Under the pieces are notes generated by a model. It did not search any database. It had not been told where the DNA came from and saw only the letters and a program-made list of their open reading frames with translations. Positions 1-7,262 of a stretch of 64,000 nucleotides of DNA are shown here, piece by piece. The translations under genes were made by a program, and so were the position numbers. Within the stretch, counting starts at the first letter, position 1. The number at the start of each line of letters is the position of its first letter. This DNA is from Vescimonas fastidiosa (GTDB lineage: Bacteria; Bacillota; Clostridia; Oscillospirales; Oscillospiraceae), in assembly GCF_018326305.1 (NCBI RefSeq), contig NZ_AP023415.1, positions 930,001-994,000 on the forward strand, written 5' to 3'.

Positions 1-347
1 TTTTCCTCTGCGTCTAAGCTGCGGACAATACCAATAACGACGCCGGTTACGCGCAATTCATCCAAAGGGATTGTTTCATTTTCTTCTCCGTCTGTGGGAT
101 CGCATACAAGGACGGTTTGCCCCTCGATAAAAAGGCGCTGGTATAAGTCTTTCTTTTTTGAGGGGGAGTACATAAGGCAAATACGCCCGTTATAATCTTT
201 ACTTTCGGTGTCAATCAAGCAAATATCGCCATCCATGAGAACGGAAAGCTCCGGCCCTTTGCGCCCGCTTGTAGTGCTGGTTCCGTCTGCTTGGCCGATG
301 ATTTTAAACAGTCTCTTTACGGAATTTTGCATAAATAAGAAACTCAT
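1..347 (-). CDS. S24/LexA-like peptidase-domain protein, 3' end beyond window
   Basis: The reading frame is open from an ATG at 347 to the window edge, giving at least 115 residues. The ATG has a GGAGG site 8 bases upstream. The visible part reads like the C-terminal beta-rich fold of S24 peptidases: a G-D-I-C-L-I-D segment, then a R-L-F-I-E-G stretch, and a closing G-V-V-I-G-I-V-R segment similar to the LexA G-V-V-V-G region. No N-terminal helix-turn-helix is present, so this is either a stand-alone S24-like accessory protein (UmuD-like) or a divergent repressor. It is the last visible gene of the leftward phage operon starting at 820. The family assignment rests on pattern only. Confidence 0.55.
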   Translation of the reverse strand, partial: MSFLFMQNSVKRLFKIIGQADGTSTTSGRKGPELSVLMDGDICLIDTESKDYNGRICLMYSPSKKKDLYQRLFIEGQTVLVCDPTDGEENETIPLDELRVTGVVIGIVRSLDAEE

Positions 348-375
348 TCTGTTTTTCCTCCTTGCTTTTATTTGC

Positions 376-408
376 GGGAGGCGGTACACTATATGTACCG
401 TCCTCCCT
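376..408. other. Inverted repeat between small ORF and S24-like gene
   Basis: A 13-bp stem (GGGAGGCGGTACA with TGTACCGTCCTCCC, one bulged A) encloses a five-base loop. It lies just upstream of the ribosome-binding site of the S24-like gene. There is no T-tract on either side, so a regulatory or processing hairpin is more likely than a terminator. Confidence 0.4.
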
Positions 409-422
409 GCGGTGGTTGGTGG

Positions 423-548
423 TTACGGCTCTCTGTGCCTTGCTTTGGTCGGCGGTGGCGCAGAGGGCTTTTCTAATGCTTCAATGAGAGCCATAATGCA
501 GCGGGTGAGCTGCACAGCTCCGGCTATGGCTATGATTGTCTCCATCAT
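423..548 (-). CDS. Small phage-type protein, 41 aa
   Basis: The ATG at 548 overlaps the stop codon of the preceding gene as ATGA, a classic translational-coupling arrangement, which is the main reason to believe it. The product begins MMETIIAIAGAVQLTR, a hydrophobic N-terminal helix that could be membrane-associated, followed by a proline-rich basic tail (PSAPPPTKARHREP). I do not recognise the family. Confidence 0.4.
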   Translation of the reverse strand: MMETIIAIAGAVQLTRCIMALIEALEKPSAPPPTKARHREP

Positions 549-820
549 GCGATACAAAACCTTCTCGCCGTGGTGGTCTTGCTGAACCGCTCCACCACAT
601 CAGGCAGAGCCTTTTTCAATGCGCTGGTGTCGATGCGGGAGGAAGTCACGGCCTTATAGGTCACTTTCCAATCCGTGCCGCTGATGGTGTCCACGCCCTC
701 CGCGTCCATGTGGGTCTTGATGCTGTCCGTGATGCTCTCGATCTCTCCGGCCAGCTCGTCCGCCATACGGCGCAGCTCCCGCAGCTCCTTGATCTTGCTG
801 TCCATTTCGTTGCTACTCAT
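545..820 (-). CDS. Phage coiled-coil protein, 91 aa
   Basis: The ATG at 820 has an AGGAGG site at ideal spacing. The first half (about residues 5–40) is a charged coiled coil. The second half contains TSSRIDTSALKKALPD and ends in TTTARRF, a conserved pattern I associate with small phage proteins commonly encoded beside phage recombination genes (YqaJ/RecT neighbourhoods). The function of that family is not established. The gene is first in a leftward operon driven by the promoter at 993–1020 and overlaps the next ORF by four bases. Confidence 0.6.
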   Translation of the reverse strand: MSSNEMDSKIKELRELRRMADELAGEIESITDSIKTHMDAEGVDTISGTDWKVTYKAVTSSRIDTSALKKALPDVVERFSKTTTARRFCIA

Positions 821-992
821 TATCTTTACCTCCTAATTTTGCGGGGAACTCCGGCGGCGGGGGGCGTTGCGGATTAGCGTTCTTCTCAGTGCATCTCAAT
901 CTCCCGCATCCCGATCCGCTCTTGTAGGTGTTCTTTGCATCCACCTTTGCCGGTGTCTTGGCTGTTTTCGTTTGTTCCCTTGCTATGGTCTT

Positions 993-1090
993 ATTATAGC
1001 ATATAGATATCTATATGCAAGTGGTAAAGTGCATAAAGATATCTATATTTATTTGGCGATTTTGCATATAGATATCTAATTCATTTTAAT
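993..1090. promoter_or_regulatory. Divergent promoters with three palindromic operators
   Basis: Three copies of a GCATA(T/A)AGATATCTA motif begin at 999, 1031 and 1064, 32 and 33 bases apart, so all face the same side of the helix. The first is a perfect 20-bp palindrome. Leftward, TTGCAT (1015–1020) and TATAAT (993–998) are 16 bases apart with the first palindrome filling the spacer. Rightward, TTGCAT (1062–1067) and TTTAAT (1085–1090) are 17 apart with the third copy in the spacer. A repressor bound here would shut off both directions. The neighbouring ribbon-helix-helix protein is the obvious candidate (inference). Confidence 0.7.
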
Positions 1091-1119
1091 ATATAATCTG
1101 TTGCAAGGAGGTGAAAGCA

Positions 1120-1500
1120 TTGGGCGGAAAAAATAGTTACGAAAGCATCAAGCGATATGAAGACAAGGCATACGACAAAGTTCTTGTGCGGATGCCAAAA
1201 GGCCGGAAAGATGAAATACAGACATTCGCAGCGCAGACCGGCGAAAGCGTAAACGGCTTTATCAATCGCGCCATTGGTGAAGCTATGGGAGAAAGCCCAC
1301 GGCAGCCCGCAGGAGCGCCGCAAGGCGAGGGGGCTATCCTTACCCCTGCCGCACTTAAAACGGCTCAGGAGGCCGCACAGAGAGCCGGGGAAACGGTTCC
1401 CGCGTTTGTTAGCCGTTCGGTTGAAACGCAGGCGCAACGCGACAAGGTTATGCAAGCAATGAGGACGAAAGAAAAAGCCCCGGAGGAATCCGAGACTTGA
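1120..1500 (+). CDS. Ribbon-helix-helix (Arc-like) DNA-binding protein
   Basis: I chose the TTG at 1120 because AAGGAGGTG ends seven bases before it; the GTG at 1111 lies inside that site. The 126-residue product contains a ribbon-helix-helix-like segment around residues 17–52: a beta strand D-K-V-L-V-R-M-P, then two helices with E-S-V-N-G-F-I-N-R-A-I. A second, weaker copy of the pattern appears near residues 85–110 (G-E-T-V-P-A-F-V-S-R-S-V), suggesting internal duplication. It sits directly downstream of three palindromic sites and is probably autoregulatory. The antisense-RNA promoter at 1497 overlaps its stop codon. Confidence 0.65.
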   Translation: MGGKNSYESIKRYEDKAYDKVLVRMPKGRKDEIQTFAAQTGESVNGFINRAIGEAMGESPRQPAGAPQGEGAILTPAALKTAQEAAQRAGETVPAFVSRSVETQAQRDKVMQAMRTKEKAPEESET

Positions 1501-1625
1501 CAAGGCGGGGAAAACCGCTATAATGGAAATAGAAAAAGGGTGCTGCGACAAGCGGTTAGCCCGGAGGATCTACAAGTTTACCAAAATGGAAACCGTCACC
1601 CTGCCCGGTGGCGGTTTCTGCTTTT
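1497..1625 (+). ncRNA. Candidate short antisense RNA with consensus promoter
   Basis: A perfect consensus promoter (TTGACA 1497–1502, TATAAT 1519–1524, 16-base spacer) points right into a region with no plus-strand gene. The expected transcript starts near 1531 and ends at a hairpin (1590–1600 with 1607–1617) followed by CTGCTTTT, giving roughly 95 nt. Its 3' part is antisense to the end of the 25-residue ORF on the other strand. This is the layout of convergent type I toxin–antitoxin loci. The RNA is inferred from the promoter and terminator only. Confidence 0.5.
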
Positions 1626-1673
1626 CACAATGATCGTCACGGTGAACCGTCCGATATGTAGTGTGATACGCAT
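1596..1673 (-). CDS. 25-residue peptide, candidate type I toxin-like ORF
   Basis: The ATG at 1673 is preceded by AAAGGGGG. The peptide begins MRITLHIG, has a beta-like amphipathic centre (RFTVTIIV) and ends in a basic tail (NRHRAG). Its stop codon lies inside the shared terminator stem, and the ribosome site is buried in a 7-bp hairpin capped by GAAA (about 1681–1700), both common in type I toxin mRNAs. A promoter (TTGCTT 1779–1774, TATTCT 1756–1751, spacer 17, extended TG) lies upstream, leaving a leader of about 70 nt. The peptide lacks the long hydrophobic helix of Fst/TxpA toxins, so toxicity is unproven. Confidence 0.45.
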   Translation of the reverse strand: MRITLHIGRFTVTIIVKSRNRHRAG

Positions 1674-1750
1674 AGACAGCACCCCCTTTCGGGTGGTGTG
1701 ACTAACCGCCTGCCGTTCGTGCAGCACCCAGCCCATAAAGGGCTATCGAC

Positions 1751-1779
1751 AGAATAGCACGGAAAGCAGCGAAAAGCAA
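1751..1779 (-). promoter_or_regulatory. Promoter for the 25-residue peptide transcript
   Basis: On the minus strand, TTGCTT (1779–1774) and an extended TGC-TATTCT (1756–1751) are 17 bases apart. The predicted start is near 1744. The leader carries GGGTGCTGC (1729–1721) and GCGGTTAG (1709–1702), which also occur in the same order in the opposing RNA (1538–1546 and 1552–1559). Confidence 0.5.
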
Positions 1780-1797
1780 GAAATATTATCTGCAAGC

Positions 1798-1831
1798 AAA
1801 AGGCTCACAGGATCGCCCTGTGAGCCTTTTT
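1798..1831. terminator. Bidirectional terminator downstream of tail genes
   Basis: A 14-bp perfect stem (1798–1811 with 1817–1830) of AAAAGGCTCACAGG closes a five-base loop, with A and T tracts on the two sides so it can work in both directions. It ends the leftward tail-gene operon and insulates the peptide/antisense module. Confidence 0.8.
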
Positions 1832-1838
1832 CGGTGGG

Positions 1839-1961
1839 TCACTCTGCGTCGTCCGCAGTATTGCTTTCCTCTGTGTCCTCTACGGCGGATGCCGTTACAT
1901 CGATCACCTTACCCACAACATCATCCACACGCTGCTTCATAATATCGAACAAGCTGGCCAT
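1839..1961 (-). CDS. Small phage protein after tape measure, 40 aa
   Basis: The ATG at 1961 has a very strong GGAGGAGGTGAG site. The product starts MASLFDIMKQRVDDVVGKVI and has an acidic tail (EDTEESNTADDAE). It is encoded 17 bases after the tape measure gene and directly before the terminator, so it is the last gene of the operon. I do not recognise it. Confidence 0.55.
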   Translation of the reverse strand: MASLFDIMKQRVDDVVGKVIDVTASAVEDTEESNTADDAE

Positions 1962-1978
1962 ATTCTCACCTCCTCCCC

Positions 1979-4051
1979 TTATACCTTCAGCGGGCTTGCG
2001 CCCGTTGCGCGAATTACAGAGTTATTCTCCCTCACGATAGTGTCGAACAGCTTCTTTCCGTCCACGCTGTCAAGCACGATTGTTACATGAGTGTCACCGC
2101 CGGAAGTTTTTCCGACTTCCTCCCGGACGATTTGCCGGATCAAATCTGCGGGAGCTTCGATGTTCGTGCCATGCTTCTGATCGCCCAGCACCGCCAAAAA
2201 CTCGCGGTTTGCGGGGAGGACTGCACCTCGCGCAAGGCGGGGAATCTGGAACTCCTTCAGCGGCTTAATGTTGGGATTGATCCCTTTCCCGCCTATGAAC
2301 GGCACCCAATCGGGAACCGATATGTCGATTTTGTTGATTTGGGCAATGATCCAGTTTATGGCGCGGATGATGACATTCAGCACACTGGCGAAAACCCCGG
2401 CGATGGCTGTCGCAATGCCGGTAAACACTCGCTTGATGCCGTTCCATGCCCGTTCCCAATCGCCTGTAAAAACGCCCGCGATAAAATCGATGATCCCGCC
2501 CAAAATCTCTTTAAGGGTCGCAAAGGCTGCTCCGGCTAAATCCCTCACAAAGCTGAAGAGCCAGCTAAATTCTGTTTTGATAAACTCAATGATCCCGTGG
2601 AACTTGCCGCCGGTTTTTTTGTCCAGCCATGTCATAAACTTGTCTATGATCCCCTTCGCCCCGTCAATCAGCGAAAAGAGCATATCCTGCGCATTTGCCA
2701 GGAACGAGGACAGGGACTTGCTTAGCTGCTCGAAATCTCCCATGAGCAGCGCGGAAATGAATGTTGCTTCGTCCATGACCATGTTCTTGATCGCCGTTAG
2801 AGCATCCCCGATAGGTGTTCCGGCAAGATTGAATTTCTCAATCACCCAATCGATGATGCCGCCTACCGCTTCGCCCACGAAAAGCACCATCTCGGAGATA
2901 AGCTCCCGGATGTGGCCGTCGATCTTCACCACCTGATCCAGGACGCCGCCCAAATCGCCCGACAGGAGCTTTTCAAACAGTCCCTTCACATCTGTAAATA
3001 TATCCCCCACAATGGTGCCGATGGTTTGCAGCTTGCCCGACAGCACATCCAGCAGCGGCGAAGCACTTTCCATGCCGTCAAAGCTCGGAGTAATCGAACC
3101 TCCGCCGCCCGCGCTGTCCGCGCTGTCCGCGCCGCTCATAACCGTTAGCTCGTCAAACGGGGCAAGATATTTGTTTGCGTTCTTTGCGGACTTCCCGACG
3201 GAATCGATGGCCTCCGACTGCTCATACAGCCCCGCCGCGTTTTTGCTCATCTGGGAAAAGGACTTGCCAAAAAGCGCAGAAATGAGCCTTGCCGCCACAT
3301 TGATGATCTTCGCAATAATATTTGCAAGTGCCGTAAATACCGGGAGGATGACCTCGATAACGGGCTGGGCGAGGGTGAGCAGCGCACCGCGCAGCCGCCC
3401 AAAGGCCGCCGACGCTTCGTCGTTCTGCTTCACAGCCGCACTCATAAGATCCTTCAGCTTTCGGAAAGCTGCCGCAATCACCGAGAACACAAGGGCACGC
3501 TTTGCGATGTTCTTTATGCTTGCGCCCAGCTTTTGGGCATAAACGGACGCTTTCTCCAAAACGCTTGTCCCGCGTAGCTTTGAAACAGCGGCGCCCGCCT
3601 CCTTTTTCACCTGCGCAAGGTTTTCGGCGGCTTTCTTCGTGGATTGCTCAATATCCCTATATTTTTTATCCAGGGTTTCCGCCTCTTTGCTCTGCTTTTT
3701 CTGCAGCTCCTCCATTTCCGCGATCTGTGCCTTGCACTGTGACAGCACCTCACTGCGCCGGATGAACTCCTCCGGGCCAAGATTTTCCGTGGATGTATAT
3801 GGGTTCAGCGAGCTTTCGAGGCTCTTTGTCTCGTCCCGAAGCCGCTGCATCGTGCGCTCCGTTTCTGCCAGCTCCTGCCGCTTGCTGTCCAGCGCGGCTT
3901 TTGCCGCGTCCCGCCGGGATGTTTTGTCGGAATAGGCATCCTCCGCTTTTTTAAGCTTCTTTTGTAGTCTTTCCAGCTCTTTGCCGGCATCTTTTGTGTC
4001 ACACTTTACGGAAATTACAACCGCTCCGTCCGTGTTAGTTTGTAGCTGCAT
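1979..4051 (-). CDS. Phage tail tape measure protein
   Basis: The 690-residue protein has the classic tape measure build. There is a long charged coiled coil at about residues 20–165, then hydrophobic helices around 185–200 and 220–265, more hydrophobic amphipathic segments through 340–580, and a beta-rich C-terminus. In siphophages this protein sets tail length and helps DNA delivery. It follows a tail-assembly-type gene (4063–4500) with 11 bases between them, as in siphophage tail modules. At 690 residues it is at the short end for the family. The assignment rests on architecture and context. Confidence 0.8.
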   Translation of the reverse strand: MQLQTNTDGAVVISVKCDTKDAGKELERLQKKLKKAEDAYSDKTSRRDAAKAALDSKRQELAETERTMQRLRDETKSLESSLNPYTSTENLGPEEFIRRSEVLSQCKAQIAEMEELQKKQSKEAETLDKKYRDIEQSTKKAAENLAQVKKEAGAAVSKLRGTSVLEKASVYAQKLGASIKNIAKRALVFSVIAAAFRKLKDLMSAAVKQNDEASAAFGRLRGALLTLAQPVIEVILPVFTALANIIAKIINVAARLISALFGKSFSQMSKNAAGLYEQSEAIDSVGKSAKNANKYLAPFDELTVMSGADSADSAGGGGSITPSFDGMESASPLLDVLSGKLQTIGTIVGDIFTDVKGLFEKLLSGDLGGVLDQVVKIDGHIRELISEMVLFVGEAVGGIIDWVIEKFNLAGTPIGDALTAIKNMVMDEATFISALLMGDFEQLSKSLSSFLANAQDMLFSLIDGAKGIIDKFMTWLDKKTGGKFHGIIEFIKTEFSWLFSFVRDLAGAAFATLKEILGGIIDFIAGVFTGDWERAWNGIKRVFTGIATAIAGVFASVLNVIIRAINWIIAQINKIDISVPDWVPFIGGKGINPNIKPLKEFQIPRLARGAVLPANREFLAVLGDQKHGTNIEAPADLIRQIVREEVGKTSGGDTHVTIVLDSVDGKKLFDTIVRENNSVIRATGASPLKV

Positions 4052-4062
4052 AGCTTACCACC

Positions 4063-4500
4063 TCATAGCGTTCTCCTGTATTTTTTCAGATACTTCTCCA
4101 GCCGGGGATTGGAAAGCTTACGCTCCCGCTGGTAAGCTTTGTCACAGTCCTCCATCAAAGAAAGCAGGAAGTTTGCCCACACGGGAAATCCATCCACCAG
4201 GGCATAAGTGCTGACACTCCCAAAAACCTGCTCGGAAACGCCCTCACCCAGCAGATCATCGATGGTCTGTCGGGTTTTCCCGTCCATCTTGCGCATACCG
4301 CTGACAATCTGCTTCAGGTCATCGCTTTTCATATCCTCTTCCACGGTGTCGCCGCGGTTTTTCCACATTCCGTTCAGCGTTTCAAACGCGTCGGACAGGC
4401 GGCCGATAAACTCCGTGTCCGTGGGATTGATGCGGAACACATCCTCCACGCCGTTGACGGTGTATTTCTGTACGCCGGTATCAAATGTAAGCTCTCGCAT
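4063..4500 (-). CDS. Putative phage tail assembly chaperone, 145 aa
   Basis: The gene lies immediately upstream of the tape measure gene, the standard position for tail assembly chaperones (gpG/gpGT-like), and the size fits. The product is a soluble alpha-beta protein beginning MRELTFDTGVQKYTVNG with a basic C-terminus (KYLKKYRRTL). Two-part chaperones often use a programmed frameshift to reach a second frame. I did not find a convincing slippery site before the stop and no second ORF is evident, so I treat it as a single-frame gene. Confidence 0.55.
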   Translation of the reverse strand: MRELTFDTGVQKYTVNGVEDVFRINPTDTEFIGRLSDAFETLNGMWKNRGDTVEEDMKSDDLKQIVSGMRKMDGKTRQTIDDLLGEGVSEQVFGSVSTYALVDGFPVWANFLLSLMEDCDKAYQRERKLSNPRLEKYLKKYRRTL

Positions 4501-4557
4501 AGAAAAATTCTCCTTTTTGTATTTTCTGCCGGAGCTGTCAAAACAGCCCCGTGCTTT

Positions 4558-4731
4558 TTATTTTGTGATTTGGACAAGCTCAACGGGAATCCGGTATTCC
4601 CGGCTTCCATCCCGGTATTGCGCAATCGGCTTGCCGCCGTTGCCCTCGATCTGTGCAATCAGCCGTGGATCGCAGGTGGAAACATCGGCGCATTTTTCAT
4701 CATTCATCCAATGGATCGTTGTTTCTCTCAT
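4558..4731 (-). CDS. Small phage protein, 57 aa
   Basis: An ATG at 4731 with AAAGGA upstream opens a 57-residue frame, MRETTIHWMNDEKCADVSTC…, containing an R-D-G-S-R-E-Y-R-I-P segment suggestive of a small beta-sheet protein. It lies between two tail-region genes on the same strand. A hairpin (GGGGCTG…CAGCTCC) just after its stop separates it from the chaperone-like gene. Not recognised. Confidence 0.5.
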   Translation of the reverse strand: MRETTIHWMNDEKCADVSTCDPRLIAQIEGNGGKPIAQYRDGSREYRIPVELVQITK

Positions 4732-4760
4732 TTATTGATTTCCTTTGAAATATGTTCTTG

Positions 4761-5237
4761 TTACATCTGCCCGCGCAACATGGCGTTGAAAAGGGTATTG
4801 CTGGCCTTGCTGTCCTTTTTCTTCTCGCTCAGATCACGGGCGTACTGCTCAATCGTTGCACCCAGCGCAGAAGCGGAAATGCGTCCGGCTGCGAGGTCGC
4901 GGCGGGCGAGGTCTGCGGCCTCCGTGTCGATGTTCTTCTGATCTACGCTGTCGAGGCTCACACTGGCACGGATCGCCTTGTATGCCTCGCCTTGCGCTTT
5001 GCGCTCCTCCTGCTCCGTGCGCTGCCGCAGTTCAGCTTTCAGGCGGCTGCGGATAGATCGGTATTCGGGATTGCTTCTTTCCAGCTCGGCCTTTGTAGCC
5101 GCGTCCAGATATGCCTCCTCGCTGTCATAGTCGCTACGGCTCACAAGGTCAAGGGCGCTGCTCAAGTCAAGCCCCAAAGCGGCCTTTGCCTTTTCTCTCA
5201 CACTCTCGGCGGTTTCGATATTTGCGTTAATGTTCAT
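4761..5237 (-). CDS. Phage protein of unknown function, 158 aa
   Basis: The product is almost entirely helical and highly charged, with likely coiled-coil segments (residues about 50–95 and 125–150). That style is shared by scaffold and assembly proteins, but nothing assigns a role. The ATG at 5237 follows AAAGGGAATTATTTTACC, a weak but acceptable site. It sits between the small terminase/HTH-like gene and the tail genes, where capsid genes would normally be. Confidence 0.5.
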   Translation of the reverse strand: MNINANIETAESVREKAKAALGLDLSSALDLVSRSDYDSEEAYLDAATKAELERSNPEYRSIRSRLKAELRQRTEQEERKAQGEAYKAIRASVSLDSVDQKNIDTEAADLARRDLAAGRISASALGATIEQYARDLSEKKKDSKASNTLFNAMLRGQM

Positions 5238-5258
5238 GGTAAAATAATTCCCTTTCTG

Positions 5259-5561
5259 TTAATTTTTTCTTCCCGCTGGGATCGTCAAATCAAGCAGCAG
5301 GAGGTCGGACGACACCAGCGAATATTTCTTGCGCCAGTATTCCTCCATCTCCCCCACAAAGACCTTTGCCGACTCTTTATCGGGGAAGGTGTATGTTTTT
5401 GTGTGGCTTCCATCTCGTGCGCTGCCCGGTACACCGTTCCACTCGTGGACTTCCAGTTTGTATTCGTTTTCCCGGCCAGTTAGGAGCAGAATGTGCGGTT
5501 TCCACGAAATCCGCCGGGCATCCTGCATCAACCGGTCAACCCTGCGCTTTAAATTGCTCAT
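5259..5561 (-). CDS. Phage protein of unknown function, 100 aa
   Basis: I start at the ATG at 5561, which has GGAGGTGCGAAA before it, rather than 13 codons upstream. The product begins MSNLKRRVDRLMQDARRI and has one central beta-rich section (EYKLEVHEWNGV) and an aromatic KVFVGEMEEYWRKKY helix. Its start overlaps the end of the HTH gene by 26 bases, so the pair is coupled. Not recognised. Confidence 0.5.
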   Translation of the reverse strand: MSNLKRRVDRLMQDARRISWKPHILLLTGRENEYKLEVHEWNGVPGSARDGSHTKTYTFPDKESAKVFVGEMEEYWRKKYSLVSSDLLLLDLTIPAGRKN

Positions 5562-5916
5562 TTTCGCACCTCCATCGTTCAAGTGATTGAAGCTGGTCAA
5601 GAATGTCGGTTTGCTCGCACAACTTCATTGCGTATTCCAAAATTGACCGGGCGGCGGTAATGCGAGCGCTTGCCTGTTCCTCCCTATCCTCCATGATCTC
5701 CCGCAGGGTGGAGAGGGCCGGGCTTAATGTCTGCTGCGCCTGCCGTGTGGCATCGGCAACCATGCCCCCGAACGCCTGATTGTACCGCTCCGTAAACTCG
5801 GCATCTTTCATATACTCCCGCAAGGTGCTTTCCCCAATTCCGGCGGCCTTTGCCGCCTCTGCCCTTGTACGGCACACAAGGAGGGCTTGCAGGGCTTTTT
5901 CTTTGCGCGGTGTCAA
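5536..5916 (-). CDS. Phage helix-turn-helix protein, small terminase-like (phBC6A51 type)
   Basis: The TTG at 5916 follows AAAGGGGTGATATA, deciding the start. Residues about 8–40 form a homeodomain-like helix-turn-helix (TRAEAAKAAGIGESTLREYM) followed by helices with ITAARSILEYA. Proteins of this build include phage small terminase subunits, which recognise the packaging site on phage DNA. Normally a large terminase gene follows; here it does not. Confidence 0.55.
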   Translation of the reverse strand: MTPRKEKALQALLVCRTRAEAAKAAGIGESTLREYMKDAEFTERYNQAFGGMVADATRQAQQTLSPALSTLREIMEDREEQASARITAARSILEYAMKLCEQTDILDQLQSLERWRCENEQFKAQG

Positions 5917-5960
5917 TATATCACCCCTTTCTTTCGGCGGTTTCTGTGACTTTTTGGCGG

Positions 5961-7262
5961 TTATAGAACCCTGCCCATGACTCGATCATAGGCGGCGGAA
6001 CGTGCGGGGCAAGGCTCCACATACTCGCCATTGCACATAGGCCAAAATCGCATGTGTGCCCCTTCAAATCGCAACTGCACCGCGCCGGTCTTGCCCCGTC
6101 GGTTCTTGGCGACGCTGCAGCCGATGATGCTCCTCCCGGCGTCGACTTTCCAAAGGAATAGGATCTTATTGGCAGTTTGCTCTAATTCGCCGGAGTCCCG
6201 CAAGTCCCGAAGGGTGGGCTGCTCGGTCTCATCCCTGCCTCGGTTCAGTTGCGCCAATGCGATCACCGGCACCCGCAGCTCGGCGGCCAAGTTCTTCAAG
6301 TCTCGTGAAATTTGACCCAACTCAAGGTTGCGGTTGTCATTCCGGCGGTCGGGTCTCAACAGGCCCACATAGTCGACTATGATACAAGACAAATCTTCCT
6401 GGGCCATAGCTTGGGCCCGAATGCGAGAAACCGTCATATTCGGCGCGTCACAAATGCGGATAGGGAGGGCGGACAGCTCGGAGGCGGCGTCAGCCAGCTC
6501 CTGCCAAAGGGCCTCACTTTGCGTCTGCCCGTTTACCAGGTCGGACAGCGTGACATGGTCCGTGTGCCGCACTTGCAGCCGCTCGGCTACCTCGTCGGCG
6601 GACATCTCCAGGGAATACAGCAGCACCGTGCCATGCTTCGCGGCGGCCTCCGCCAGTGATAGGGAAAATGCGCTCTTGCCCACGGCTGGGCGTGCGCCCA
6701 CCAGTAACAGCTCCCCGGCACCCAAGCCCATAAGCAGCGCATCCAAATCATTGAAGCCCGTATGTAGCCGTGTTTGCGGTGCTGTCAGACCGTTCAAGTA
6801 ACCTGTCAGAATGCTGGATAAGTCCGCCGGATGGGCATCTATCTTGCGCTCTAGGGCGGCCTTGCAGACGGCGGTGAGGGCTTCGGCGGTGTCCTCTCGG
6901 TTGGGGTCAGCAAGAATGTTTTCCACTGCCCGCCGCAGCTCTCGATCAACGGCGGCCTTGTGCAGCAGCTTTGCGTGGACCTCGGCATTGGCCGTGGTGG
7001 GGGCGCTATCCATGCAGAGAGCGACAAAGCTCCCGGCGGCTTCGTACTCCATCTGATCGGTCAAGGCTGTGATGGCCAGCGCCTCGTCAAAGCCCTGCCC
7101 CTTGTCCTGCGCCTGGACTGCGGCGGCGTACAAGGCAGCGCAAGGATCAATGCTGAAGTCCTCGGCGGAGAGCAAGGGACGCACCACACGCAGTACCCGC
7201 CGGGTGTCCTTCAGCACAGCACCGCAGAGTGCGTATTCGAGTTCTGTTACATCACGATGCAT
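5961..7262 (-). CDS. dnaB: Phage DnaB-like replicative helicase
   Basis: The 433-residue protein has a DnaB N-terminal helical domain (about 1–115), a linker, and a RecA-like helicase core with Walker A GARPAVGKSAF at 189–199 and a Walker B-like CIIVDYVGLL near 285–295. Loop residues near R-D-S-G-E-L-E-Q match DnaB motif H4. It would unwind the element's DNA at its own origin. It overlaps the DnaD-like gene by 11 bases, giving the common phage pairing of initiator/loader and helicase. The chromosomal copy would be expected elsewhere. Confidence 0.88.
   Translation of the reverse strand: MHRDVTELEYALCGAVLKDTRRVLRVVRPLLSAEDFSIDPCAALYAAAVQAQDKGQGFDEALAITALTDQMEYEAAGSFVALCMDSAPTTANAEVHAKLLHKAAVDRELRRAVENILADPNREDTAEALTAVCKAALERKIDAHPADLSSILTGYLNGLTAPQTRLHTGFNDLDALLMGLGAGELLLVGARPAVGKSAFSLSLAEAAAKHGTVLLYSLEMSADEVAERLQVRHTDHVTLSDLVNGQTQSEALWQELADAASELSALPIRICDAPNMTVSRIRAQAMAQEDLSCIIVDYVGLLRPDRRNDNRNLELGQISRDLKNLAAELRVPVIALAQLNRGRDETEQPTLRDLRDSGELEQTANKILFLWKVDAGRSIIGCSVAKNRRGKTGAVQLRFEGAHMRFWPMCNGEYVEPCPARSAAYDRVMGRVL

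Noticed and set aside
1081..1551. A 156-codon minus-strand frame opposite the ribbon-helix-helix gene
   Set aside because: Lacks a ribosome site and overlaps the well-supported plus-strand gene and operators.
4063..4500. Programmed frameshift in the tail chaperone gene
   Set aside because: No clear slippery heptamer near the end of the frame and no second overlapping ORF before the tape measure gene.
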